A DNA stretch of 43,066 nucleotides from Saprospiraceae bacterium (lineage in GTDB: Bacteria > Bacteroidota > Bacteroidia > Chitinophagales > Saprospiraceae): the NCBI GenBank assembly GCA_020629255.1, contig JAHDDR010000010.1, positions 1-43,066 of the forward strand, written 5' to 3'. The translations under genes were made by a program, and so were the position numbers. Positions 34,501 through 42,800 of this stretch are shown here, piece after piece; within the stretch, counting starts at the first letter, position 1, and every line of letters begins with the position of its first letter. The notes under the pieces are model-generated. The model worked only from the letters and a program-made list of their open reading frames with translations, made no database searches and was not told the origin of the DNA.

Positions 34501-36248
34501 TTAGGAGTTCCATTATCATCACAAGAAGTGCTTACTTCTAACAAGGAAATGTCACAGGAATTAGAACAAGAAACCAAAGATCCAATGGCTTGCGAATCGG
34601 AACATAGGGCATCGTCTGCATCTTCGATGGTTATGACAGGAGAAGAGCCATCTGCGGGTAGGGTAAATGTATTTAGAGTTCCATATGAACTTGACCCTCC
34701 AGTAGCTATTCCATCCACAAGGACATTGTAAGAGCTGCTCACACCACTATTTATAGCGGAAGCATTAACGGTGACTTCATAATAATCATCTGAGCCATCG
34801 GAAGGTGTTCCGTTATCATGACAAGTATAATCGAGTTGGGTGATGGTGGCTTCGCAAACAGTAGAGCAGTGATACAATGGTTGTGTAGATTGTGTATCAG
34901 AACAAGTAGCATCATCTACATCTTCGATAGTTATGGTCACAGTGGATCCATCGGCGGGTAGAGTGAAATTTCCTCCTGCTCCATAGGTAAAGGGGCCAGA
35001 TATTTGTATTCCCCCAATTAGTATAGTAAATTCACCAGATGCGCCTCCATTCACTGCTGTCGCATTCACGAAAATTTCATAGTAATCATCAGGACCAAAC
35101 GAAGGTGTTCCATTGTCATAACAAATGTAATCCAGTTGGGTGATGGTGACATCACAAGTAGTGGAGCAGGATAATAAAGGTCCAACATGTACATCAACAA
35201 TATTACAACCCCATTCGTCAGCAACATAATAGGTTTTGTTGAAGCCGGTAGGTGTTTCGCTGGTAATGAAAACATTCGAACCATAAGGGTAGGAGCCGAT
35301 GAGCGTAGTTAGGAAAGTATCTTCATACACATAGAAATTAGAAGTAGGCGTTCCGCCCAAAAAACTGACATCCAGGTAAATGTCATTGTAATCGTCGCTG
35401 TTGTCTGAAGGGGTTCCATTATCGTGACAAGTTATAACATAAGGGCCGGCGACGAAATCGGTCGGTTCGATCACGTAAACATCAAAAGTGGTTTCATTGC
35501 TGCAATTCGCATCGGATACCGTCAGGGCGTAACTTCCAGCATTCAGCGAAGTGATGTTTTGGATGGTGGTATCCGTTTGGTTATGTTCGAAACCATTTGG
35601 GCCTCCCCAATATCCAATTGCCAAATTCGGATTTCCTAGATCCAAGAGGACATCATTGCCTTCGCAGGCAAAAATCTCCGAATCGATGGTAAGTGCCGGT
35701 TTTTGGTGGACGACCAAAGTGATTTCCGATAGGGAATAACAACCCGTATCATTGAAGCTTGCTCTACCATATATGGTTTGAATGTTTATTACAATGTTGG
35801 TAAAAGGGGAGGCAATAGGGTTGGTTCCAGCCTCGGCATCAGTCAAAGTGAGGTAGTGGGTGATAGTGGTATTTGCTTCTGTAGAGACCATGTTATTGTA
35901 GGACGTGAGATTGAAACTGGCAAAACCAGAAGGATCGTCCACACATTCTGTAATACTGAAAGAGTTGTTATTGATGGTGGGAGTAGGATTGAAAATTAGG
36001 TTTACATTCACAATACTATCACAACCCGCTTGGTTGGCCTCAAGAAGGGTTTGGCTGCCTGTGGGTTGATTTTCATCATAAAGAACACCTTCAACAATAA
36101 CTTGATAGCCGTCGCCTGTACAACCTGTGTATTGTATAAGGGTGTCAGTCACACAATTGACTTTTGCAAATCCTTCTACTAAGAAGAAAATGAGTGTAAA
36201 TGTTAAGATAATTGTTCTAAGATCCATGATTAAAATTTTTTTATTCAT
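31515..36248 (-). CDS. Giant T9SS-secreted protein with seven ~100-residue repeats, dockerin and cohesin-like domain
   Basis: A 1577-residue exported protein. An N-terminal signal segment ends near VEGFAK (about residue 29); the first Met residues are closely spaced, and Met8 is an alternative start. Ig-like domains follow (about 30-265). Seven tandem repeats of about 100 residues run from about 270 to 975, each opening with a C-x-(D/Y)NGT segment, then a DDYYEV-like strand, NASAIN, a YG turn, ADGS and a closing Cys. PKD/Ig-like domains follow (about 975-1235), then a type I dockerin (about 1243-1315, with DTNFDGIVTNYD and DTNGDGIINAQD calcium loops). A cohesin-like beta domain (about 1330-1480) and a type A sorting domain (about 1500-1577, IFPNPTAG to the end) complete it. 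It is probably a surface-scaffold or adhesion protein; no enzyme motif is seen. Confidence 0.9.
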   Translation of the reverse strand: MNKKILIMDLRTIILTFTLIFFLVEGFAKVNCVTDTLIQYTGCTGDGYQVIVEGVLYDENQPTGSQTLLEANQAGCDSIVNVNLIFNPTPTINNNSFSITECVDDPSGFASFNLTSYNNMVSTEANTTITHYLTLTDAEAGTNPIASPFTNIVINIQTIYGRASFNDTGCYSLSEITLVVHQKPALTIDSEIFACEGNDVLLDLGNPNLAIGYWGGPNGFEHNQTDTTIQNITSLNAGSYALTVSDANCSNETTFDVYVIEPTDFVAGPYVITCHDNGTPSDNSDDYNDIYLDVSFLGGTPTSNFYVYEDTFLTTLIGSYPYGSNVFITSETPTGFNKTYYVADEWGCNIVDVHVGPLLSCSTTCDVTITQLDYICYDNGTPSFGPDDYYEIFVNATAVNGGASGEFTILIGGIQISGPFTYGAGGNFTLPADGSTVTITIEDVDDATCSDTQSTQPLYHCSTVCEATITQLDYTCHDNGTPSDGSDDYYEVTVNASAINSGVSSSYNVLVDGIATGGSSSYGTLNTFTLPADGSSPVITIEDADDALCSDSQAIGSLVSCSNSCDISLLEVSTSCDDNGTPNDSSDDLVSIFVNASGINTGGSGQFNVYYGIAYIGGPFDYGIGGTIELAPNESITSPIYVIDGDLSFICVSDSVDVTLSPCSETCGINITHLESWCNDNGTSSDGSDDYYSVVVNAEAIGGGISNQYEIWHGGNVIGSAVYGVYDTITLPADGSFPQLNVTDSDDLGCFAITDPIGPLDPCSVPSCNPTIAEVIETCNYNGTVPNGADDTYTIFVNATSDNPGASGQFEIYRNFVLGGEGPFDYGVGGTIELDGNTSTPTTLWIRDWDNNSCSTPIEVGPFGSCSDCNPIAQQPNLLCNDNGTPEDPSDDYYEVNIFVNSPQSWASTEYNVVEMGVILNTNPYTYGSNNTLTFPADGQTHILRIEDVVEPGQCFDDIIIGPLDACSTSSCNAGLDTDVELCNNTFFTPYLYLDGNPDPNGTWTDNDGAGVDLSTYDNTFLLSSIPPGVYTFTYTVDNGCINPASSVLTLTSNPAYSFTIDTSICENIPFIVGNTVYNNPTNAIYTDTLTAVEGCDSFMNYNLTILPLPNIIIEETICDGDVFTYNGIDYTFTGVYQDISPASSGCDTIVDIILTVDISPVIVLELGSNDSLLTCNHDTVYIDASNSSGGDLLDYVWSTSPIWFGPEIHFVSPNTYTVTVTNEYGCTNTSSIEVIEDESECVFPGDTNFDGIVTNYDVLQLGLGAGFTGPMRPDATLDWINQYCPAWDTETEPTVNDKHIDTNGDGIINAQDLLAIQMNYQEQHDSIQPLKNMEDPQVRVVFAEAYTTNEGESLTIVGDVYVDDPIDNENIENLYGIAFSFHYESEYIQENTAVFYPVDSWLGSANEVLSFDYIINSDPRLDVAVTRMDHQAKTGSGPIGEIHLTIEDDLIGKMNALYELNFDVTNVKAINEMGGEISMNGQSTSTELTVVTSTHEILPESSIKIFPNPTAGILHVDFQNLDGEYISIYNSVGQFISRREVTSSSTKLDMQDMPKGIYLIQLQTQQGVINTKILLE
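33590..35450 (-). repeat. Coding tandem repeat, about 300 bp period, seven copies
   Basis: The codons for the DNGT motif recur near 35430, 35125, 34825, 34526, 34217, 33914 and 33613, giving a spacing of about 299-309 bases. The copies differ in sequence, so the array is old or selected at the protein level rather than freshly duplicated. Confidence 0.85.
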
Positions 36249-36407
36249 TAGTTGTTATTGGATGAATCAAATATTCACACTACAAAGATGATATGATTTT
36301 GGAATGAATTAAAGTACAAATTTCTGTAAAAATAGATTTTTTTGCATTAATTTTATTTTTTAATAGTTTGATATTCAATAAATTAATTTCATTTAAAGTA
36401 AGTTTAA

Positions 36408-37844
36408 TTGGAAAATTATAAACTGATTTCTTTGCTAGAATCCTTCGATTCGTCCGAGTATTTCTATTTCAAGAAGTTTCTCGTATCCCCATACCATAAC
36501 GAAGATGAAGAACTCTTGTCCCTTTTCCAGGTATTGGAAAAGCATTTGAAGTCATCCAAGAAGATTTTGGAAAAAGAAAAAGTGTGGAAGGAAGCTTTCC
36601 CCAACCGTTCTTATGATTTGGTGAAAATGCGACTTAAGTTCTCTTATTTGTTGAAACTGGCAGAACGATTCTTGGTCACTCATTCGTATCTCAATAATGA
36701 CGAAATACAATACAATGTCAGGTTGGGAGGAATTTTAAGCAAGAGAGATTTGCCGAAACATTATGCCGGAATAGAACGGAAACTAGAAAAAAATTTAGAA
36801 GGGAATAAGTTGGCAGATACCAATCAGAATGAATCTTCTTTTTATATCGAACGCTTGAAACATGCCCATCTTTCCCGCCTCAAAAAAAGAAAAGGGGAAA
36901 ATAATTTAAGTACGCTCCATCAAAAATTAGACATTTTTTATTTGCAGGAGAAATTGAGGTTTATGATCGATGCCCTCAATGTACAACGGGTAAGGAACGT
37001 GGAAATTGATGTGGGTATTTCGGATGAAATTTTAAAAGTACTGGAACAGTCGGATAATTTGGAAAATAAGGTTCTGGAAATTTATCATCAGTTTTTTAAA
37101 TTATTATCCGATCCCGATGATGAATACTTGTTTTTTGATTTACGGCAAAAAATGAAAAATAATTATTTCCGATTTCAATTTGAACAAGTTCTCGTTTTAT
37201 ATACGATTTTGCAAAATATATGTATCCAACAAATTAATTCGGGAAAAGCTATTTTTTTAGAAAAATTATTTAGTGTATATGAAGATATTTTAGACATCCA
37301 GTTGTTTACGGAAAAGAATGCCATGACTCCGTGGTTTTATAAAAATATTATTACCACCGGTTTGTTGTCGGGCAAATTTGATTGGATCAGTAATTTTATT
37401 GAAACTTATACAGATTTATTACCAGAAAAAGAGCGGTCAAATGCTTATAGTTATAATTTGGCAAACCTGAGTTTTTATAAAAAAGAATACCATACTACTG
37501 TTGAAATTTTAAATCGAGTAGAATTCGATGATATTGTTTATGATTTAGGAGGGCGATGGCTGCTCGTTCGTGCCTATTACGAAATGGGAGAAATGATGGT
37601 TTTGGATTCTTTGTTGGAAAGTTTTAGGCTGTTTCTTCTTCGGAATAAAGTAATGACTCAAAAAAATAAAAAACAATATTTGAATTTAATTCGATTCGTA
37701 CAGAAATTAATTTCTATCCAACCGAATGATAAAAATGTTCTGAATAAATTGAAAGGAAAAATAGAAGGACAAGAAAATGTAGCCAATAAAAAATGGCTGT
37801 TAGATAAAATTAGTGAAATGTTGAATGCAAATAAAGTCAGATAG
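36408..37844 (+). CDS. Large helical protein of unknown function (478 aa)
   Basis: A soluble, mainly alpha-helical protein with no signal peptide or transmembrane segment. The N-terminal part (YKLISLLESFDSSEYFYFKKFLVSPYHNEDEELLSLF, about 4-40) looks like a conserved start I associate with unannotated Bacteroidota proteins. The rest has TPR-like or coiled helices. The only start for this frame near the 5' end is TTG 36408; the first Met codon would remove about 70 residues including this conserved block, so TTG is accepted. Codons are more AT-rich from about 37000 on. It is convergent with the glycosyltransferase gene, with six bases between stops. The function is unknown. Confidence 0.75.
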   Translation: MENYKLISLLESFDSSEYFYFKKFLVSPYHNEDEELLSLFQVLEKHLKSSKKILEKEKVWKEAFPNRSYDLVKMRLKFSYLLKLAERFLVTHSYLNNDEIQYNVRLGGILSKRDLPKHYAGIERKLEKNLEGNKLADTNQNESSFYIERLKHAHLSRLKKRKGENNLSTLHQKLDIFYLQEKLRFMIDALNVQRVRNVEIDVGISDEILKVLEQSDNLENKVLEIYHQFFKLLSDPDDEYLFFDLRQKMKNNYFRFQFEQVLVLYTILQNICIQQINSGKAIFLEKLFSVYEDILDIQLFTEKNAMTPWFYKNIITTGLLSGKFDWISNFIETYTDLLPEKERSNAYSYNLANLSFYKKEYHTTVEILNRVEFDDIVYDLGGRWLLVRAYYEMGEMMVLDSLLESFRLFLLRNKVMTQKNKKQYLNLIRFVQKLISIQPNDKNVLNKLKGKIEGQENVANKKWLLDKISEMLNANKVR

Positions 37845-37850
37845 GAGGTT

Positions 37851-38555
37851 CTAAACACCTTCCCGTAATAAACTTTTATAGGTCTTACGAATCCTTGACG
37901 GGCAGACACCAAATTTGAATTGGACAAAAACACATAGATTAATCAAATTTACTTTGAGCCAAGAATTCTTTTCGTATTTTCGGGCACTCACCAATGCCGG
38001 TGAATCAATAATAGTATATGGAATGTTTTTTTCTCTTATTTTTCGAACCATATCAAAATCTTCCATGATGCAAAAACTTTCATCATAACCATTTAAAACT
38101 TGGAATGTTTTTTTACAGAAAAAATGACATTGGTCTCCACCTCCGGCAAAAACGCCGTCCCGTTTGGTAAAAGAACTATTGAATTTTAAAATACTTTTTT
38201 CACTATTGAAAAGATAAGAGAAAAATCCCATTTTAAACCCTTGTTGAATAGCGGAAATTATTTTTAAATGAAAATTATTCGGAGGAAGGACATCTGCATG
38301 AAGGAAAAATAAAATATTTCCTTGTGCCATTTGGCTCCCTTCATTCATTTGTTGGGCACGACTTCTGAATTCACATTTTTTATAAATAATATTTGGATAT
38401 TCCAAGCAAATTTTTTGACTATCATCTTTGCTAGCAAAAGAATCCATGACAATAATTTCTATAGAAGATTTAAATTCTTCAGAAGAAAGGAACGGAAGTA
38501 ATTTTTTTAAATTTTGTTCCTCATTCAATGTCGGTATGATGACACTGATTTTCAT
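37851..38555 (-). CDS. Family 2 glycosyltransferase, TIGR04283-like
   Basis: A 234-residue GT-A glycosyltransferase. It opens with MKISVIIPTLNEEQNLKKLL, the GT2 nucleotide-sugar fold start. The metal and substrate motif reads FFLHADVLPP (about 88-97). Acceptor-side motifs are GGGDQCHFFCKKTF and MEDFDMVRKI (about 165-174), typical of the TIGR04283 family, some members of which occur with arsenosugar genes. No arsM or other arsenosugar gene is adjacent, so the substrate is open. It starts directly after the stop codon of the upstream D15 gene, with no base between them, indicating co-transcription. Confidence 0.88.
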   Translation of the reverse strand: MKISVIIPTLNEEQNLKKLLPFLSSEEFKSSIEIIVMDSFASKDDSQKICLEYPNIIYKKCEFRSRAQQMNEGSQMAQGNILFFLHADVLPPNNFHLKIISAIQQGFKMGFFSYLFNSEKSILKFNSSFTKRDGVFAGGGDQCHFFCKKTFQVLNGYDESFCIMEDFDMVRKIREKNIPYTIIDSPALVSARKYEKNSWLKVNLINLCVFVQFKFGVCPSRIRKTYKSLLREGV

Positions 38556-39644
38556 TTAAAACGCTTCGTTGAAGGTGATGTAAAAATTAAATCCTTCGGG
38601 CGTGAATCCCAAGTCCAAACGAGCCCTCGTTTTTTCTTTTTTATTGACAACAAAACGGAGCCCCATTCCACCAGATATTTTTAAACTGTTTGATTGAATA
38701 GTATCTCCTACATTCGCTAATCCGATAAAAGTAGTTCCTTGGAATTTTTTCCAAATCGGAAAACGAATTTCAGATTGTAGATGTCCGATATAATGGTCAA
38801 TAAATCTACGATCAGCATAACCTCTTCCTACGCCCGGCGAAACAGATAAATAGGGGAGGTAATAAAAAGGCGTTCCATCAGTAGCATGTGAAAAATAAAG
38901 TTGATTCGCTAAAACCAATCTTTTTCCAATTTTATGATAAGATCGTGCATCAAGCGTTGTTCGGGCAAAAGAATAAGGAGAAATGAATTTTTCAGTACTC
39001 AGGTCGGTGGTCAAATCAATAAAAAAACCTTTTTCTGGAAAAAATAAATGATCCCGGTTGTCAAAAATATAAGAGAGGGTCGTCATCCAAGTGCCACCGC
39101 CGTTGGTTCCTAAATATTGATTTTCTTCGAGCAATCCTCCTTCTTTTAATTTTACGATATCAAAATAATCATATTTAAAACCCATGCCCCCAAAATGCCT
39201 GCCTTTTATATTCCGGATATACCGATTATAAAAACGTGGAAAGTTGACTTGATAGGTTTCCCTATTTTCTTTTTTTGAATCAGGCCCTAGTCCATGAAAA
39301 TTAAAAAAGTATCGATAATAACCCAATTCACCGAGTACCCAATTTTTTTCATCCTTAAAATAAAATTGATACGGAGAATAAAATAACAATTGTTTTTTTA
39401 GAGTATAAGCTCCACCAATGATAATTTGCGAAGCCCGGCTTTCTTTATCTTCTCCCTTGAATCGGAAAGTGGCCATACCCATGCCCCCAAAAGCGAAACT
39501 GGTTTCAGGCAGATAAAATACGATAGGCAAGGCGGTATAATTGATTCTTTTTTCTTTTTTAACTATAGAAAGACTATCTTCCTGTGCTATTAAATTTCCG
39601 ATTGTAAATAATAAAAGCCCTATAAGAGTAAGTTTAATTTTCAT
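38556..39644 (-). CDS. BamA/D15-type outer-membrane barrel protein without POTRA domains
   Basis: A 362-residue exported protein. A signal peptide ends at LIAQ (residue 21). The rest is a surface-antigen D15/BamA-like barrel: AFGGMGMATFRFKG, YYRYFFNFHGLG, SYIFDNRDHLFFPEKGFFIDLTTDLS (the conserved region before the barrel end), PGVGRGYADRRF (the typical RGY loop motif, about 273-284), then QSEIRFPIWKKFQGTTFIGLANVGD. POTRA repeats are absent, as in the short barrel-only subfamily of Bacteroidota. Its role in export or lipid handling is unknown. It is translated upstream of the glycosyltransferase. A TATCTTTG element ends four bases before the ATG. Confidence 0.9.
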   Translation of the reverse strand: MKIKLTLIGLLLFTIGNLIAQEDSLSIVKKEKRINYTALPIVFYLPETSFAFGGMGMATFRFKGEDKESRASQIIIGGAYTLKKQLLFYSPYQFYFKDEKNWVLGELGYYRYFFNFHGLGPDSKKENRETYQVNFPRFYNRYIRNIKGRHFGGMGFKYDYFDIVKLKEGGLLEENQYLGTNGGGTWMTTLSYIFDNRDHLFFPEKGFFIDLTTDLSTEKFISPYSFARTTLDARSYHKIGKRLVLANQLYFSHATDGTPFYYLPYLSVSPGVGRGYADRRFIDHYIGHLQSEIRFPIWKKFQGTTFIGLANVGDTIQSNSLKISGGMGLRFVVNKKEKTRARLDLGFTPEGFNFYITFNEAF

Positions 39645-39648
39645 AAAT

Positions 39649-39656
39649 CAAAGATA
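39649..39656 (-). promoter_or_regulatory. -7 element (TATCTTTG) directly before the D15 gene
   Basis: The minus strand reads TATCTTTG, then four bases, then the ATG of the D15 gene. If active, it would give a leaderless transcript from this codon, or require a start codon further downstream. Confidence 0.4.
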
Positions 39657-39773
39657 ATAAATTGGAATAAATGGTTGTGAAGAAGAAAAGTCGTCTGCAA
39701 GACTTCTAATAAAGAGAAAATTCTATGGCCTTTATTACGGATAGTTTTTTTACAACCCTTTTTTATGGATTTA

Positions 39774-39781
39774 TATCTTTG
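39774..39781 (+). promoter_or_regulatory. -7 element (TATCTTTG) for the alpha-2-macroglobulin-like gene
   Basis: TATCTTTG matches TAnnTTTG and lies 82 bases upstream of ATG 39864. No TTG is seen at the -33 position. Confidence 0.45.
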
Positions 39782-39863
39782 AAGTGGAAGGAGCCTTGTG
39801 CAGCAAAATGATATTTGTTGCTGTTATTCCTTAAAAACAAAGCTCCGATTTAAATCTCAAGAT

Positions 39864-42800
39864 ATGAAACAATTGATATTCGTTTATTTTTTAATACTGA
39901 TGTTTTTTGTTCCTCTTCTAGGACAAGATCCGATTACAGTTTTACCGGACTCATCAAAAGTAAAAGTGTTTTATTTTCCTTTGGATGTGGAAGAATCGGA
40001 ATATTTTCTGAAGAAAAAGAGCGTGCCAACTAACTGGGCATGGGATTTTTCGAAAGCCATTTCCGCCCTTGAAAAAGAAGAGGAACATTTGGATTTGCCA
40101 CCAGGGCAATATCTCAGGTTGGGATACAATGATTATAATGATCAATTAGAATATCATTACAAGTCTATGCATTCGTTTTCTATGGAAGTGTTACAAAATG
40201 GACAAAATATTTTTATTCAATTTGTAGATGAAGACGGTTCCTATATCCAAGCCGATGAAGTAGAGTATAAAAAAAAGAAATTGAAATTCGATGCCAATTA
40301 TAAAGGCTATCCGATCGAGAATCCTAAAAAGAATGGAGTTGTAAAAATTAAAAATGGAAAACAACTGGCTTTTTATAAAATCAATAAAAAAATCGATCCG
40401 AATTTAAACCGAAGGGAATCGTTCTTTAAAAAAATCTTCAAAAAGAAACCTAAAGGGATCAATGGCTATGTTGTTACGAATAAGCCCAAATATAAATTAT
40501 TGGACACCTTGAAGTCATCGGCCTATTTTGTTGATATTTCCAATAATAAACCTTACAATAAACCAGTTCGGATATATTTTATGAAATGGAGGAATTATTA
40601 TTCCAATTATGTAAATTCTGTCAGGGATTCTGTTTTTTCCCAACTGGTTTATCCTACGTCGCCAGGTAGATATAATTTTGATTTTGTCATAGAGGATTCT
40701 TTGTCCAAAAGATATGGTTACCGATTACTATATCAATTTGGAAATGAAAAGAGGATTTGGAAAAATGAATTCAAATTTAAAAAACTTCGCTTAGAAGATT
40801 ATGTGTTGGATGAAGTAGAGTATTCTTTTACGTCCAATCAGAAAGAATATAAAAAGGGGGAAAAAATTATACTAGAGGCAGAAGCAAAATTTACAACAAA
40901 AAATAAAGTGCCCAATGTGCAGATCAAAGTTGTTGTAATGCCCGATCAGATAAGTGAGGTTTTAGTGGACAAGGAAATGATAAAAGATACATTGTGGACA
41001 CATCAACAATTTTTGGATGAAAACGGAACCACGAATATTGAAATTCCAAACCATATTTTTCCTCAGGCAAAAATGGATGTGAAAGCCATTGCAATTTTTA
41101 CCACCCCGAATGGAGAACTACAAGAAGAGTCAAGGTATTTTTCGATTAATACGACATCACAAATCGAACAAAAAGAAAGGTTGGAACTAGAAATTGTGAA
41201 AGGAAAATTAGAAGGAAAATATTTTATAGGCGATTCATTAGTTCATAAAAAAGGAATGTTGAAATTATATTTTTCGCAAGGAAAAGATTATACAGGAATT
41301 CATGGAAAAGAAATAGAAATGGATTTGCCTTTTTCTATTGACGTAAATGCAGCCATATTTGAATATAAACTATTTTGTGGAGAGTTGGAAAAAAGATTGA
41401 ATGTTCATTCGGCCCGTTCCATTTATTTGTCGGGAGGGATAGAAAAAGATTCTTTCGGAATAACCATTTTTAATTCAAACAAAATTCCCGTTGCATATCA
41501 AATTTATTATAATGAAGAAGTTGTAAAAAAAGGCACTTTCCAAGATTCTATTTTTATGTTTCAAGAAACCCCAAGAGGGTATGGCAGATACACTGTGTCC
41601 TATGGTTATGTATGGGCAGGAACCTCTAAAATGGAATATGCCCGGTATGGCTTGAGTAAAAAAGATCTAAAAATAGAAATAGAACAAAAAGAAGAAGTAG
41701 AACCTGGTCAAGAAATATCCGTCAAAATAAAAGCGACCGATCCAGAAGGTAAACCTGCATCACATGTAAATGTTTTGGCATCGGCGGTGAGTGCTAAATT
41801 TGAAGATCCTTTAGCGGATCAAATTTCTATGCCTTTTTATTTCGGAGAAAAAAAACAAAAACAAATTTCTCTTGCAAAATATAATAACAATAGATATTGG
41901 AAAAGATATAATAATCGAAAATATTTGGGTAAAGGAACCATCACATCCGTTTGGCAACAAAAATTAAATTTAAATATAGATGATGAATATCAATTGAAAC
42001 ACCCGAAAGATACGGTGTATAAAAAATATATTTCTTTGCCTGAAGAAATAGACCCCTGGCCACAGTTTTCTCCCTACATTGTTTCGAAAGGGAAATTTAG
42101 GAAAGTCTATGCGATATTCATAAATGAAAATCCCATTTATTTTTATGATGCCGGAAAAAATAGCGGTTATGCTTTTGTGGGAAGAGAAGGGGTTTGGGAA
42201 ATAGAAGTCAGAACCAAAGAAGGTTCGTTTTACATTAAAAATGTAGAACTGAAAAAAGACTTCAAATTAAATCTGAGCATAGATGAAGAAAAAGCAAAAA
42301 ATAAACAATTAAAAAATGTAATGTTTGTACCTAAAAAAAATAAATGGACAAAAGAAGAAATGTGGTCTAGAAAAAATTCTTTAATGAAAATAAGGGATCG
42401 AAGGCTCTATCTTTGGCAAAGAAATGGGAAAGTATTTCATGAACGATATTACGATGGGTTTATAGGACCATTTAGTAATGGTGGTTTTGTGGAAGTAATA
42501 GCTCAAAATGATTTTAAGCGAAAAATCGAATTTAATGGAGGATACGAATATGTAATCCAAGAAAATAGAGAACGCCTGTACGAAATAGATTTTAAAAAAG
42601 AAAAACTCAAGGGGAAATGGCAGTCATATAATAAAAATAGATTGGCAATAACACCGAATCAAATTCAATACAAGCCCCCAATCAAAAAAAATGGAGATCC
42701 TTTTTATTTCGTTTATTCAAAACTGGGAAAAAATAATGCGGCTAAATTGTTGTATGATATAGAACAAAAAGAAAAACCTTTATTGTTGGCTTTGCTACAT

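Larger units (their letters stand above)
39645..39863. other. Divergent promoter region
   Basis: This 219-base gap lies between the D15 gene (-) and the alpha-2-macroglobulin-like gene (+). It holds a -7 element for each direction and no ORF or terminator. It is AT-rich, with a T run near 39746-39753. Confidence 0.45.

Noticed and set aside
33590-35450. The 300-bp periodicity as a CRISPR array or DNA satellite
   Set aside because: The repeats are in frame, diverged in nucleotides, about 100 codons long, and conserved at the protein level.
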